Part shown: one piece after another, positions 33,591 through 43,344 of the stretch
Layout: each line of letters begins with the position of its first letter
How positions within the stretch are numbered: the first letter of the stretch is position 1
Assembly: GCF_007997075.1 (NCBI RefSeq)
Contig: NZ_VORS01000005.1
Coordinates: 186,001 to 250,000, forward strand
Origin: Polaribacter sp. IC073
Lineage (GTDB): Bacteria > Bacteroidota > Bacteroidia > Flavobacteriales > Flavobacteriaceae
DNA length: 64,000 bases
Direction of reading: 5' to 3'
The notes under the pieces: model-generated
The model's database searches: none
Told to the model about the DNA's origin: nothing
What the model saw: the letters and a program-made list of their open reading frames with translations, nothing else
Made by a program: the position numbers and the translations under genes

Positions 33591-36500
33591 TTAGTCTAAC
33601 TGAATCAAATCAATATCACTTTCTTTCACTTTTCTATTTAACTCTTTTACTCCGTTTGCAAACAAGCCGTTTAGTTTTGCAAGTTCAACATCAATTTCTT
33701 TTGTAATTTCATTTTTAAAATCGATTGCTTGCTGTGTTGGTGCATAGTTTCCTATCCTGGTTAACGAGTTTAAATGCGCTAATTTATTATTCAGTCTTAT
33801 TGGAAAATTTAAGGGATCTTGTCCGCTTTTAGATTTTGTTTGATATAAGGTTTCTTCAATTGTAGTTAGATCTTTTACCAAATCATCTGCCAAGGCTAAC
33901 AAATCCTTATATTTTTTTGAGTCTTTTATAGATTTCTTTAATACACCAACCTGATTTCTAACTTTTTTCACATTTTTTAATGCTTTATGAATCTCAGTCA
34001 TTTTTTTATTGATGTCGTTAATAAAATCAAACTGTGCTTTCATATCACTTTCAGTTGCTTCTGAAGTTGGGTTTCTCAAAATATTAAAATTCTGATTCAA
34101 TTTTTCAGCATTCACGGATAACTCAACTCTGTAAGTGCCTGGTAATGCCATAGGTCCGCTTAAAGAAGCCCACCAAAGAATCATTCCTTCTACAGACTCT
34201 GCGCCAGTATACATCATATTCCAATTGAAAATATTATTTCCATCTTCAATTTTTAATTCTTCTTCTTTTTTCTCTTTGTCTGGTTTTGTGCTATATTTTT
34301 TGATGAGGTTCTTTTTCAAATCATAAAAAGATAAAGAAATGGTATCCTTTTCATTTTCTTTTTTGATGAAATAACTTACGGCAACGCCACCTGCATGATT
34401 TGTACCAGCAGTTCTAGAAATGTTCCCATTTCCGCCACTCATATTATACGCATCTTTTGGTTTGTATAAAACGATATCTTCTTTTAAAGTTGCAGCATTT
34501 AATTGGTGTAACGGTGTTAAATCGTCAATAATCCAAAGAGATCTTCCTTGCGTTGCTGCAATTAAATTATCATTTTTAATTGCCAAATCTGTGATAGGTA
34601 CAATTGGTAAATTTTGTTGAAAAGATTCCCAATGATCTCCATCATCAAAAGAAATATACATTCCTTTTTCTGTTCCCGCGTATAACAACCCTTTTCGCTT
34701 AGGATCTGCTCTTAATGCTCTTGAAAAACTTTCTTCTTCAATTCCGTCGACAATTAAAGTCCAAGATTTTCCATAGTTTTCTGTTTTGTAGATGTATGGT
34801 TTATAATCTCCAGACTTGTATTTAGTACCTACCACATAAGCACTTCCTTTTATAAACGGATTCACTTCTATACAATTAATCATCATCCATTCTGGCATTT
34901 TTTTAGGAGTTACATTGCTCCAAGTTTCACCATTGTTTTTTGAAACATGCACCAAACCATCATCAGAACCCGTCCAAATTAAACCTGGTTCTAAAGCAGA
35001 TTCTGTTGCAGCAAAGATAGTTCCGTAGTATTCTACACCCGTGTTGTCTTTGGTTATTGGTCCGCCAGAAGAACCTAAGGTTTTCGGGTCGTTTCTTGTT
35101 AAATCCGGACTAATCAACGTCCAAGATTGTCCTTCATTTTCGGTAATGTGCAAGTGATTGGAAGCCGCATATAATTTCTTTTTATTATTCGGTGAAAAGA
35201 AAATTGGAAAATTCCATTGAAAACGATATTTAAAATCCTCTGCTCCATGTCCCATTGGGTCATCTGGCCAAACATTAACGGCTCTCGTTTCTCCCGTTTT
35301 ATGATTCATTCTAGTTAACAAACCGCCATAACTTCCACCATACACAATATCGTCATTTAAAGGGTCTACAGCAATATGTGCGCTTTCTCCACCTGCAGTA
35401 GAAGTCCAGTCTGACGTTGTAATAAATCTACCGGCAGTTCTGTGAGATATTCTAACAGTAGAATTATCTTGTTGCGCTGCTAAAATTCTGTACGGAAAAT
35501 GATTGTCTGTGGTAACTCTATAAAATTGTGATGTTGGCTGATTATGCATTGTACTCCAATTTTCTCCTGCATCAAAAGAAACTTGTGCACCACCATCGTC
35601 ACCAATAATCATTCTTTGGTTGTCTTCAGGTGCAATCCATAAATCGTGATGATCTCCGTGAGGAGCATTATAGGTCGTATATGTTTTTCCGCCATCGGTA
35701 GATTTATGATAGCGAACATTTAGTACATATAAAATATTTTCATCTTGTGTATCTGCATATAAACGCGTGTAATACCAAGCTCTTTGTCTTAATTTTCTTT
35801 CAGAATTGATCAACTTCCAAGTTTTACCAGCATCTGTAGACTTGTAAACGCCTCCTTTTTTATTTTCTATTAATGCCCAAACAATATTAGAGTTTACGGG
35901 TGAAACGGTAACACCACTAATTCCCCAGGTTCCTTCTGGCAAACCTTTATGGGTAGAAATGTTTGTCCAAGTTTCACCTTCATCCGTGCTTTTCCATAGT
36001 GCAGAACCATCGCCGCCAGAAGACAAACTATACGGCGTTCTTCTAACATTCCAGGTAGTTGCATATAAAATTCGAGGATTATTTGGGTCTATAATTAAAT
36101 CGATCACTCCAGAATTTTCATTTGAGAATAATACTTTTTTCCAGTTTTCGCCACCATCAATAGACTTATAAACACCTCTTTCTTGTGTTGGTTTGTATAA
36201 ATCTCCCATAACACCAGCAAAAACTATATTCGAATTTTTAGGATGAATTCTCATTCTTGGAATGTGACGAGAGTTTTTTAAGCCAACATGTCTCCAAGTT
36301 TTTCCTGCATTTTCAGATTTCCAGACTCCGTCTCCAGAAGAAACATTGCCACGAACAGTTTTTTCTCCCATTCCAACATAAATAACATTAGTGTCAGATT
36401 CAGAAACGGCAACTGCACCAACAGAACCACCAAAAAAACCATCAGAAATATTCTGCCAGGTATTACCAGCATCATTGGTTTCCCATACGCCACCACCGGT

Positions 36501-36698
36501 AGCACCCATGTAAAAAAGATTGGCTTTACCAGAAACGCCAGTAACTGCTGCGCTTCTTCCGCCTCTAAAAGGACCAATATTTCTCCATTCTGTGGCACTA
36601 AAATATTCGCTAGAAACTTTGGTACTATTTTTTTGTGCATTAACTTTGGCACTTACAGATATAAGTATGCAAATGGCCAGAAAAAGATATTTTTTCAT
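33591..36698 (-). CDS. Secreted BNR/Asp-box (VPS10-like, sialidase-fold) repeat protein
   Basis: A large (1035-residue) exported protein. The signal peptide ends after VNAQ (about residue 22). Residues 30-720 form beta-propeller repeats with many Asp-boxes of the type SxDxGxTW (for example KSENAGKTW, KSTDEGETW, SKNNGETW and SFDDGDHW). After about residue 790 comes a helical region rich in Lys (KKMTEIHKALKNVKKVR). Such proteins are usually annotated as glycosyl hydrolases or sortilin-like, but no catalytic residues can be assigned and enzyme activity is unproven. No T9SS C-terminal domain is apparent. It is a single-gene unit with a shared terminator. Confidence 0.85.
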   Translation of the reverse strand: MKKYLFLAICILISVSAKVNAQKNSTKVSSEYFSATEWRNIGPFRGGRSAAVTGVSGKANLFYMGATGGGVWETNDAGNTWQNISDGFFGGSVGAVAVSESDTNVIYVGMGEKTVRGNVSSGDGVWKSENAGKTWRHVGLKNSRHIPRMRIHPKNSNIVFAGVMGDLYKPTQERGVYKSIDGGENWKKVLFSNENSGVIDLIIDPNNPRILYATTWNVRRTPYSLSSGGDGSALWKSTDEGETWTNISTHKGLPEGTWGISGVTVSPVNSNIVWALIENKKGGVYKSTDAGKTWKLINSERKLRQRAWYYTRLYADTQDENILYVLNVRYHKSTDGGKTYTTYNAPHGDHHDLWIAPEDNQRMIIGDDGGAQVSFDAGENWSTMHNQPTSQFYRVTTDNHFPYRILAAQQDNSTVRISHRTAGRFITTSDWTSTAGGESAHIAVDPLNDDIVYGGSYGGLLTRMNHKTGETRAVNVWPDDPMGHGAEDFKYRFQWNFPIFFSPNNKKKLYAASNHLHITENEGQSWTLISPDLTRNDPKTLGSSGGPITKDNTGVEYYGTIFAATESALEPGLIWTGSDDGLVHVSKNNGETWSNVTPKKMPEWMMINCIEVNPFIKGSAYVVGTKYKSGDYKPYIYKTENYGKSWTLIVDGIEEESFSRALRADPKRKGLLYAGTEKGMYISFDDGDHWESFQQNLPIVPITDLAIKNDNLIAATQGRSLWIIDDLTPLHQLNAATLKEDIVLYKPKDAYNMSGGNGNISRTAGTNHAGGVAVSYFIKKENEKDTISLSFYDLKKNLIKKYSTKPDKEKKEEELKIEDGNNIFNWNMMYTGAESVEGMILWWASLSGPMALPGTYRVELSVNAEKLNQNFNILRNPTSEATESDMKAQFDFINDINKKMTEIHKALKNVKKVRNQVGVLKKSIKDSKKYKDLLALADDLVKDLTTIEETLYQTKSKSGQDPLNFPIRLNNKLAHLNSLTRIGNYAPTQQAIDFKNEITKEIDVELAKLNGLFANGVKELNRKVKESDIDLIQLD

Positions 36699-36750
36699 GT
36701 TGGTTAGTTGTTTTAAGGTTTAAAAATAAGAAATAAAATCAGTTTTTAGA

Positions 36751-37980
36751 ATGGACATATTATTAAATGTTACTGCGGATAAAAAAATACAGGAAGAAAT
36801 TACAATTTCTGGTTCTAAAAGTGAATCGAACAGATTACTGATTTTACAAAACTTATTTCCAGAAATTACAATCGAAAACTTGTCAGATTCAGACGATTCT
36901 ATTCACATGCAACACGCACTTTCTACCAAAGATGAAATTGTAGATATTGGGCATGCAGGAACAGCAATGCGTTTCTTAACCTCTTATTTTGCTGTAAAAA
37001 GTGGAAGAGAAGTGGTATTAACGGGTTCAGAAAGAATGCAAAACAGACCGATTGAAATTTTGGTAAATGCATTAAAAGATTTGGGGGCAGAAATTTCTTA
37101 TGAAGACAAAGTTGGGTATCCGCCAATTAGAATCAAAGGAAAAAATATTACAACTGCTAAAGTGCAAATTAACGGAAATGTAAGTAGTCAATATATTTCA
37201 TCAATGTTACTGGTTGCTTCTAAATTAGAAAACGGACTCGAAATTGAATTATTAGGTAAAATTACTTCGATTCCGTATATCAATATGACGTTAAGTTTAT
37301 TGAATCAATTAGGAATTGAAACGAGTTTCGAAGGAAATAAAATTAAAGTACTTGCGAAGAAATCGATACAAAAACAAACTGTTGTTGTAGAGTCAGATTG
37401 GTCTTCTGCAAGTTATTTTTATTCCATAATCGCATCTGCAGAAATTGGTTCAGAAATAAAATTAACGGCATATAAGAAAGAAAGTTTACAAGGAGATTCT
37501 TGCTTGGCAGAAATTTATCAACATTTTGGTGTAAGAACTACTTTTGGTCAGAATTTTGTTACCTTAACAAAAGAGAAACCTACAAAGAAAGAAACCTTAG
37601 TAATTGCTCTTAAAAATGCGCCAGATATTGCACAAACAATTGCAGTAACTTGCTTTTCTGAAGGAATTTCTTGTGATTTAACAGGTTTGCACACGTTAAA
37701 AATTAAAGAAACAGACAGGTTAGAGGCTCTAAAGGAAGAATTAACAAATTTAGGAGCATCGATTTCTGTAACAAATGAAAGTTTACACTTAGGTAAATCA
37801 TCAGAAATAAACAAGAATATTGCGATTAAAACGTACAACGATCATCGAATGGCAATGGCTTTTGCACCTTTGGCATTAAGAGTTCCTATTAAAATATTAA
37901 ATGCAGAAGTGGTTACAAAGTCATACCAAAAATTTTGGGAAGACATGCAACAAATTGGTATTAAGTTAGAAGAAGTTTAA
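36751..37980 (+). CDS. aroA: 3-phosphoshikimate 1-carboxyvinyltransferase (EPSP synthase)
   Basis: This is the sixth step of the shikimate pathway, joining shikimate-3-phosphate and phosphoenolpyruvate. Motifs seen: SGSKSESNRLLIL (about 20-32, phosphate binding), GHAGTAMRFLTSYFA (about 62-76), NGNVSSQYISSMLL (about 141-154) and the C-terminal KETDRLEALKEEL and YNDHRMAMAFAPLAL. In most bacterial enzymes the site near residue 70 reads NAGTAMRP; here it is HAGTAMRF, as in several Bacteroidota. 409 residues is complete. It is followed by queA after 72 bases, which has its own promoter. Confidence 0.95.
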   Translation: MDILLNVTADKKIQEEITISGSKSESNRLLILQNLFPEITIENLSDSDDSIHMQHALSTKDEIVDIGHAGTAMRFLTSYFAVKSGREVVLTGSERMQNRPIEILVNALKDLGAEISYEDKVGYPPIRIKGKNITTAKVQINGNVSSQYISSMLLVASKLENGLEIELLGKITSIPYINMTLSLLNQLGIETSFEGNKIKVLAKKSIQKQTVVVESDWSSASYFYSIIASAEIGSEIKLTAYKKESLQGDSCLAEIYQHFGVRTTFGQNFVTLTKEKPTKKETLVIALKNAPDIAQTIAVTCFSEGISCDLTGLHTLKIKETDRLEALKEELTNLGASISVTNESLHLGKSSEINKNIAIKTYNDHRMAMAFAPLALRVPIKILNAEVVTKSYQKFWEDMQQIGIKLEEV

Positions 37981-37997
37981 ATTAAAAGGCGAAACAC

Positions 37998-38029
37998 TTG
38001 ACAACGCCTATTCCGATATCGTATCTTTG
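37998..38029 (+). promoter_or_regulatory. Promoter of queA
   Basis: TTG (37998-38000), 21-base spacer, TATCTTTG (38022-38029), 23 bases before the ATG at 38053. Confidence 0.75.
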
Positions 38030-38052
38030 CAGCTTTTAGAAGATACATATAT

Positions 38053-39102
38053 ATGAAATTATCGCATTTTGAATTTGAGTTACCAGAAGAATTGTTAGCA
38101 ATTTATCCTGCTGAACATAGAGATGAATCTCGTTTGATGGTATTAAATAGGGCAGAACAAACTATTGAACACAAACAATTTAAAGACGTTATAGATTACT
38201 TTGATGAAGGTGATGTGATGATGTTGAATAACACCAAAGTGTTTCCTGCAAGAATGTTTGGAAACAAAGAAAAAACAGGTGCAAGAATTGAAGTTTTCTT
38301 ACTAAGAGAATTAAATGCAGAAAATAGATTGTGGGACGTTTTAGTAGATCCTGCAAGGAAAATTAGAATCGGAAACAAATTATTCTTTGGTGAAGATGAT
38401 AGTTTAGTAGCAGAAGTAATAGACAATACAACTTCTAGAGGTAGAACTTTACGTTTTTTATATGATGGTTCTTATGAAGAATTTAGAGCAAAATTATTAG
38501 AATTGGGGCAAACACCATTGCCTAAAGCTATTGATAGAGAGGTAGAAGCATCAGACAAAGAAAGATATCAAACTATTTTTGCAAAGCATGAAGGGGCTGT
38601 AGCAGCACCAAGTGCAGGTTTGCATTTTTCTAAACATTTATTAAAACGTTTAGAAATTAAAGGAGTAGATTTTGCAGAAATGACTTTACATGTTGGTTTA
38701 GGTACATTTAGCGCTGTTGAGGTAGAAGATTTATCGAAGCATAAAATGGATTCTGAGCAAATTGTAATTCCTGAAGCAACTGCGACAATGATTAACAAAG
38801 CGAAGAAAGAAAAAAGAAGAATTTGTGCTGTAGGTACTACTGTAATGAGAACTGTAGAATCTTCTGTTTCTTCTAAGCATGAATTAAATGCATTTGAAGG
38901 GTGGACAAATAAATTTATTTTTCCTCCGCATGAATTTAGTATTGCCACTGCAATGATTACTAATTTTCACGAACCAAAATCTACGTTGCTTATGCAAGCT
39001 GCAGCTTTTGGTGGATTTGATTTTGTAATGGATGCGTACAAAGTAGCAATTAAAGAAGGTTATAAATTCTCTACGTACGGAGATGCTATGCTAATTATAT
39101 AA
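38053..39102 (+). CDS. queA: S-adenosylmethionine:tRNA ribosyltransferase-isomerase QueA
   Basis: QueA transfers and isomerises the ribosyl part of SAM to preQ1 in tRNA, giving epoxyqueuosine. The 349-residue protein opens with [19 protein letters not shown], then the conserved [15 protein letters not shown] and [12 protein letters not shown] (about 178-189). Next come [16 protein letters not shown] and, near the end, [14 protein letters not shown]. These match the family throughout. A promoter precedes it and a hairpin terminator follows. It indicates queuosine-modified tRNAs in this organism. Confidence 0.97.
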   Translation: MKLSHFEFELPEELLAIYPAEHRDESRLMVLNRAEQTIEHKQFKDVIDYFDEGDVMMLNNTKVFPARMFGNKEKTGARIEVFLLRELNAENRLWDVLVDPARKIRIGNKLFFGEDDSLVAEVIDNTTSRGRTLRFLYDGSYEEFRAKLLELGQTPLPKAIDREVEASDKERYQTIFAKHEGAVAAPSAGLHFSKHLLKRLEIKGVDFAEMTLHVGLGTFSAVEVEDLSKHKMDSEQIVIPEATATMINKAKKEKRRICAVGTTVMRTVESSVSSKHELNAFEGWTNKFIFPPHEFSIATAMITNFHEPKSTLLMQAAAFGGFDFVMDAYKVAIKEGYKFSTYGDAMLII

Positions 39103-39124
39103 TTCAATTTTTTATTGAAACATT

Positions 39125-39153
39125 AAAACCTCGCATTTTTAATGCGAGGTTTT
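39125..39153 (+). terminator. Terminator of queA, abutting the rlmN promoter
   Basis: AAAACCTCGCATT, loop TTT, AATGCGAGGTTTT. The T-run is short and runs into the -7 box of the next gene, so termination may be partial. Confidence 0.75.
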
Positions 39154-39154
39154 G

Positions 39155-39162
39155 TATTTTTG
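39155..39162 (+). promoter_or_regulatory. Promoter -7 element for rlmN
   Basis: TATTTTTG, 7 bases before the ATG at 39170. A transcript from it would have almost no leader. Its -33 region would lie inside the queA terminator hairpin, and no TTG is seen there. Confidence 0.5.
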
Positions 39163-39169
39163 CAAAATA

Positions 39170-40210
39170 ATGGAAGTTAAAAAAAGAGACATAAGAGCAT
39201 TAACAAAAGAAGAATTAAGATTCTTCTTTGTTGAAAATAATGACAAAGCTTTTCGTGGGAATCAGGTGTATGAATGGCTTTGGAGCAAGTCTTTGCATAC
39301 GTTTGAAGCCATGACAAATATTTCTAAAGAAACTAGAGAGATGTTGGCGGCAAATTTTGTTATCAATCATATTAAAGTAGATTCCATGCAAAAAAGTAAG
39401 GATGGAACTATTAAAAACGGAATTAAATTACACGATGGCTTAATTGTTGAATCTGTATTAATTCCAACAGAAAAAAGAACAACAGCCTGTGTTTCTAGTC
39501 AGGTTGGTTGTAGTTTAGATTGTAAATTCTGCGCAACGTCACGTTTAAAAAGAATGCGGAATCTAAATCCGGATGAGATTTACGATCAAGTTGTAGTTAT
39601 AGACAAACAAAGTAGATTATATTTCAATCATAAATTATCAAATATTGTTTTTATGGGAATGGGAGAGCCCCTAATGAACTATAAAAACATGATGAAGTCT
39701 ATAGAAATGATTACATCTCCTGAAGGTTTAGGAATGTCTTCTAAAAGAATTACCGTTTCTACTTCTGGTGTGCCAAAAATGATAAAAATGATGGCAGATG
39801 AAGAAGTGAAATTTAACTTAGCGGTTTCTTTACATTCTGCAATAGATGAAGTGAGAACTTCGATCATGCCATTTAATGCTACGTTTCCGTTAAAAGATTT
39901 AAAAGAGTCTTTAGAATATTGGTATGAAAAAACAGGTAGAGCAATTACCTATGAATACATTGTTTGGGACGGAATTAACGATAAAAAAGAAGATATAAAG
40001 GCTTTGGTTGCATTTTGTAAAGCAGTGCCTTGTAAAGTGAATTTAATAGAATACAATCCTATTGATGATGGCGAGTTTCAACAAGCACATTCCTCTGCAA
40101 TAAATAATTATATTTCTAATTTAGAAATGCATGACATTACTGTAAATGTAAGAAGAAGTAGAGGAAAAGATATTGATGCTGCTTGCGGCCAATTGGCAAA
40201 TAAATCTTAA
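39170..40210 (+). CDS. rlmN: 23S rRNA (adenine-2503-C2)-methyltransferase RlmN
   Basis: A radical-SAM enzyme that methylates A2503 of 23S rRNA (and A37 in some tRNAs). The [4Fe-4S] motif CxxxCxxC is CSLDCKFC (about 116-123), preceded by ACVSSQVG. Further family motifs are FMGMGEPLMNYKN (about 164-176), SLHSAIDEVR and the C-terminal catalytic Cys in DAACGQL. The start is placed at ATG 39170 (346 residues) and not at an upstream TTG that falls in the promoter. The normal length is about 350. Confidence 0.96.
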   Translation: MEVKKRDIRALTKEELRFFFVENNDKAFRGNQVYEWLWSKSLHTFEAMTNISKETREMLAANFVINHIKVDSMQKSKDGTIKNGIKLHDGLIVESVLIPTEKRTTACVSSQVGCSLDCKFCATSRLKRMRNLNPDEIYDQVVVIDKQSRLYFNHKLSNIVFMGMGEPLMNYKNMMKSIEMITSPEGLGMSSKRITVSTSGVPKMIKMMADEEVKFNLAVSLHSAIDEVRTSIMPFNATFPLKDLKESLEYWYEKTGRAITYEYIVWDGINDKKEDIKALVAFCKAVPCKVNLIEYNPIDDGEFQQAHSSAINNYISNLEMHDITVNVRRSRGKDIDAACGQLANKS

Positions 40211-40265
40211 CAGATTTTTAGACCTCAGGAGCAGGCAAAAACGTTAAAGTCTTGTTTATATTTCT

Positions 40266-40273
40266 TATTTTTG
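40266..40273 (+). promoter_or_regulatory. Promoter -7 element for the polyprenyl synthetase gene
   Basis: TATTTTTG, 6 bases before the ATG at 40280. No TTG at normal spacing. A very short leader is implied. Confidence 0.45.
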
Positions 40274-40279
40274 TAAAGC

Positions 40280-41257
40280 ATGAGACCCGTAGAAATAATT
40301 AAACTTCCCATTAAAAATGAAATGGAACTCTTTGAAGAAAAGTTCAAAGATTCCATGCTTTCTAAAGTTCCGCTTTTAAATAGAATTACCTATTATATTG
40401 TGCGTAGAAAAGGAAAACAAATGCGACCAATGTTTGTTTTTCTAGTTGCAAAAATGGTTTCTAATGGTGGTTTCGATGAAAGAACCTACAGAGGTGCAGC
40501 TGTGGTAGAGTTAATTCATACTGCAACGTTGGTACATGATGATGTGGTAGATGATAGTAACAGACGTAGAGGTTTTTTCTCTGTAAATGCCCTCTGGAAA
40601 AATAAGATTGCCGTTTTAGTAGGTGATTTTTTATTGTCTAAAGGATTATTATTATCCATAGATAATGAAGATTTCGATTTGCTAAAATTGATTTCTATTG
40701 CTGTTCGCGAAATGAGCGAAGGCGAATTACTTCAAATAGAAAAAGCAAGAAAATTAGACATTACAGAAGATATTTATTTTGATATTATTAGAAAAAAAAC
40801 AGCAACTTTAATTGCCGCTTGTTGCGGTATTGGAGCAGCTTCTGTTGGTGCAAACCAAGATTGTGTTCGGAAAATGAGGAAATTTGGGGAGTATATTGGA
40901 GTTGCTTTTCAAATTAAAGATGACTTATTTGATTATTCTGATGAAAAAATAGGAAAACCAACCGGTATCGACATTAAAGAACAAAAAATGACCTTGCCTT
41001 TAATTTATACCCTAAATAATTGCTCTAAAAAAGAGAAGTCTTGGTTAATTAATTCGATTAAGAAACATAACAAAGACAAAAAAAGAGTAAAAGAAGTAAT
41101 TGCTTTTGTGAAGGATAGTGGTGGCATCCAATATACAACCACTAAAATGAACGATTATAAAGACAAAGCTTTGTCAATTTTAGAAGATTTCCCCGAATCT
41201 GAATATAAGAGGTCTCTAAAAACAATGATAGATTACGTGGTAGAACGTAAGATTTAA
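40280..41257 (+). CDS. Polyprenyl diphosphate synthase (trans-isoprenyl, long-chain type)
   Basis: This enzyme condenses isopentenyl diphosphate onto an allylic primer, probably to make the menaquinone side chain. The first Asp-rich motif is LVHDDVVDDSNRRRG (about 88-102), the second FQIKDDLFDYSD (about 212-223). KGKQMRPMFVFL (about 44-55) binds IPP. 325 residues fits octaprenyl/heptaprenyl synthases. Residues before the first motif are small or polar, which fits a long product, but chain length cannot be fixed by eye. It uses the isoprenoid units made downstream of the HMG-CoA reductase at 25930. Confidence 0.93.
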   Translation: MRPVEIIKLPIKNEMELFEEKFKDSMLSKVPLLNRITYYIVRRKGKQMRPMFVFLVAKMVSNGGFDERTYRGAAVVELIHTATLVHDDVVDDSNRRRGFFSVNALWKNKIAVLVGDFLLSKGLLLSIDNEDFDLLKLISIAVREMSEGELLQIEKARKLDITEDIYFDIIRKKTATLIAACCGIGAASVGANQDCVRKMRKFGEYIGVAFQIKDDLFDYSDEKIGKPTGIDIKEQKMTLPLIYTLNNCSKKEKSWLINSIKKHNKDKKRVKEVIAFVKDSGGIQYTTTKMNDYKDKALSILEDFPESEYKRSLKTMIDYVVERKI

Positions 41258-41258
41258 T

Positions 41259-41288
41259 TTGTGAAACCGGTAAGTTTTTCTATTTTTG
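41259..41288 (+). promoter_or_regulatory. Promoter of the OmpA-like protein gene
   Basis: TTG (41259-41261), 19-base spacer, TATTTTTG (41281-41288). It overlaps the last bases of the preceding coding region's 3' flank and lies 31 bases before the ATG at 41319. Confidence 0.75.
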
Positions 41289-41318
41289 ATACCATTGCGA
41301 TCAAAATTGAAAACTTCT

Positions 41319-43205
41319 ATGAAAAACAATTACTATTTAGTACCTTTCGTTGTCTTATTTTTTTCGAACGCTTTGTGTTCACAAAATAATTTGGGTTTTA
41401 ATATGCCTACTTCAAATGCAGAAAGAACACAGAAATGCAACTATTTTTCAAACGCTTTTAAGCAGAAACCTAAAGAAGTTGGTTTTAGTATAAAAAGAGA
41501 AGGGAATAAACTTTTTTTTAGTACGAATGATAAGAAATGGTTTTCAAATGTTTTTAAAAAATCTGGAGACGGTGTTGCAATCGATGTGGTGTCTAAAGCT
41601 AGGTATGCGTGTGATAAAGAACTAGAAGCTTCTCAAATTAAAGGAACTCTTTTAAAACCTGTTTTTGCACAAAAACTAATGCGAGGTTTTAAAAAAGCGA
41701 CAACCTCTAACAGTTTTCAAACGTTGGTTGGTACAATTCCTGCAGCGCTACAAAATGAAGAATTAGAATTTAATATTTTATTTCTAAGCAATAAGATACT
41801 GTGCAGGTATCAACGGATTTATAATCTAGAATCCTATCCTTGGGATCTGCTAGATATGGGCGTTTATTTAGATTCACTTACCTATAAAGATAAAAAAATA
41901 AGTACTTCAGATAAATTTATTACCAAATACAAGACCTTAAAATTTGTTATTCCGTTTGAAAAAAATAAATATGAATACTCGTCTGAAGATATAAAACCTT
42001 TGTACGACAGTTTAAAATTAACAGATTTCAATATTAAAAAAATAAACATCAAAGCGTATGCTTCTATAGAAGGCAGCTTAGAAATAAATTTAGAGTTGCA
42101 AGAAAAGCGAGCTAATAGTATTGTAACGTCGTTGCAAACTTTTCAGCAACCAAATATGGTTACCGAAATTTCATCTTCAGAAAACTGGGTAGAATTTTTA
42201 AATGATGTTTCTAAAACGCCGTACAAGAACTTTAAAAAATTACCGAAGAAAATGATCAAACAAAAAGTGGTTGGTAACGTTTCTAAAGAATTAGAACCGT
42301 ATTTAAAAAACCATAGAAAAGCTGTAATTACTTTAGATTTAGAGAAGAAAGACAAGTATCAAAACATGTCTAAAGAAAAGTTGGTAAACACTTTTAATGA
42401 TCTTGTTTCAAAAGAAGATATTAAAGAAGCTTTGGTGGTACAGAATTCTATTTTCGAGAAACTAAAGCTAGAGAGTTCTCCCGATTTATTGCAAGGTTTA
42501 AATGTACCAAAACAAGTAAAGTTTGTCCCTATTCTAAATAAAAACAGCATTTTTAAATATGTATTAAATTTAAGTTATGCCAAAATTTCTTACGAAGAAT
42601 TAAAGAAGTTAGAAAAATTAGCTCCTAAAAATAAAAACATCAAGTACAATTTGGTCGTTGTGAAGTTTATTATCTGGAAAAATAACTGGGAAAAAATCAT
42701 TGAAAACGACTTTAGAAAAGAGATTGTAAAATTAAAAACATACGGCATTACACAAAACTTAATTGATAGAATGTTGGTGAATTTTCATATTGTAAAAGCA
42801 GAAAAAAACATGCGTGCAAGAAAATACGACGCTAAAGATGCATCGGTAGAATTTATTCTGGATACGTATGAAAATTTTAAGCTGTCTAATTATGATTATT
42901 TGAGTTTGGCACAGTTTTTAACATATTATTCTAATACAGATGAAGCAACAGAAGTTTTAGATGATAAAGTAAGAACAATTACGGTAGATGAAGATTTGCT
43001 CTTTTACTATCTCAATCTAACGATTGTAGATAAATATGCTGTAGAAACTGAGTATTATAGGACGATTATGCTGAATGCAATTGAAATGAATAAAGAGCGA
43101 TTCTGTAAATTATTTAATTCTTCTTTAGAGAAAGGGGTAACTTTTCAATTATTAGAAAACAAATATTTGAAAGCAACTTATTGTGAGAATTGTGTGAAAG
43201 AGTAA
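41319..43205 (+). CDS. Secreted protein with an OmpA-like segment, function unknown
   Basis: 628 residues from ATG 41319; the TTG 11 codons upstream lies in the promoter. The signal peptide (MKNNYYLVPFVVLFFSNALC) gives a secreted product, possibly with Cys near the cleavage site. Residues about 210-275 (FVIPFEKNKYEY, then KINIKAYASIEGS and LELQEKRANSIVTSL) resemble the OmpA peptidoglycan-associating fold, whose signature is xGxTDxxGxxxxNxxLSxxRAxxV. The Asp that binds DAP is not obvious. The C-terminal half is helical and TPR-like, with no named motif. It has its own promoter. An envelope role is inferred. Confidence 0.75.
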   Translation: MKNNYYLVPFVVLFFSNALCSQNNLGFNMPTSNAERTQKCNYFSNAFKQKPKEVGFSIKREGNKLFFSTNDKKWFSNVFKKSGDGVAIDVVSKARYACDKELEASQIKGTLLKPVFAQKLMRGFKKATTSNSFQTLVGTIPAALQNEELEFNILFLSNKILCRYQRIYNLESYPWDLLDMGVYLDSLTYKDKKISTSDKFITKYKTLKFVIPFEKNKYEYSSEDIKPLYDSLKLTDFNIKKINIKAYASIEGSLEINLELQEKRANSIVTSLQTFQQPNMVTEISSSENWVEFLNDVSKTPYKNFKKLPKKMIKQKVVGNVSKELEPYLKNHRKAVITLDLEKKDKYQNMSKEKLVNTFNDLVSKEDIKEALVVQNSIFEKLKLESSPDLLQGLNVPKQVKFVPILNKNSIFKYVLNLSYAKISYEELKKLEKLAPKNKNIKYNLVVVKFIIWKNNWEKIIENDFRKEIVKLKTYGITQNLIDRMLVNFHIVKAEKNMRARKYDAKDASVEFILDTYENFKLSNYDYLSLAQFLTYYSNTDEATEVLDDKVRTITVDEDLLFYYLNLTIVDKYAVETEYYRTIMLNAIEMNKERFCKLFNSSLEKGVTFQLLENKYLKATYCENCVKE

Positions 43206-43344
43206 TGTTTTTTATGAATTGAAAGTCAAAGCATAGAGGGCAAGGAAATTTGGAAGGAGATAAATAGAATCGACTTTAGTTAAGAACTAATTTAGCGATT
43301 GTTTTATGCGATTCGCTGCGCAGTTTTTAGTCAGTTTTAATTTC
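43206..43344. other. Intergenic region, nothing supported
   Basis: 139 bases between convergent genes. No terminator hairpin with a T-run, RNA or open frame was seen. Confidence 0.5.

Noticed and set aside
33591..36698. Sialidase
   Set aside because: Asp-boxes are present but the catalytic Arg triad, Tyr and Asp of sialidases cannot be assigned; kept as a BNR-repeat protein.
36278..36707. Overlapping frames of 124 and 139 residues inside the BNR-repeat gene
   Set aside because: Both are alternative-frame shadows of the repeat-encoding, compositionally even DNA. The main frame is long and full of Asp-boxes.
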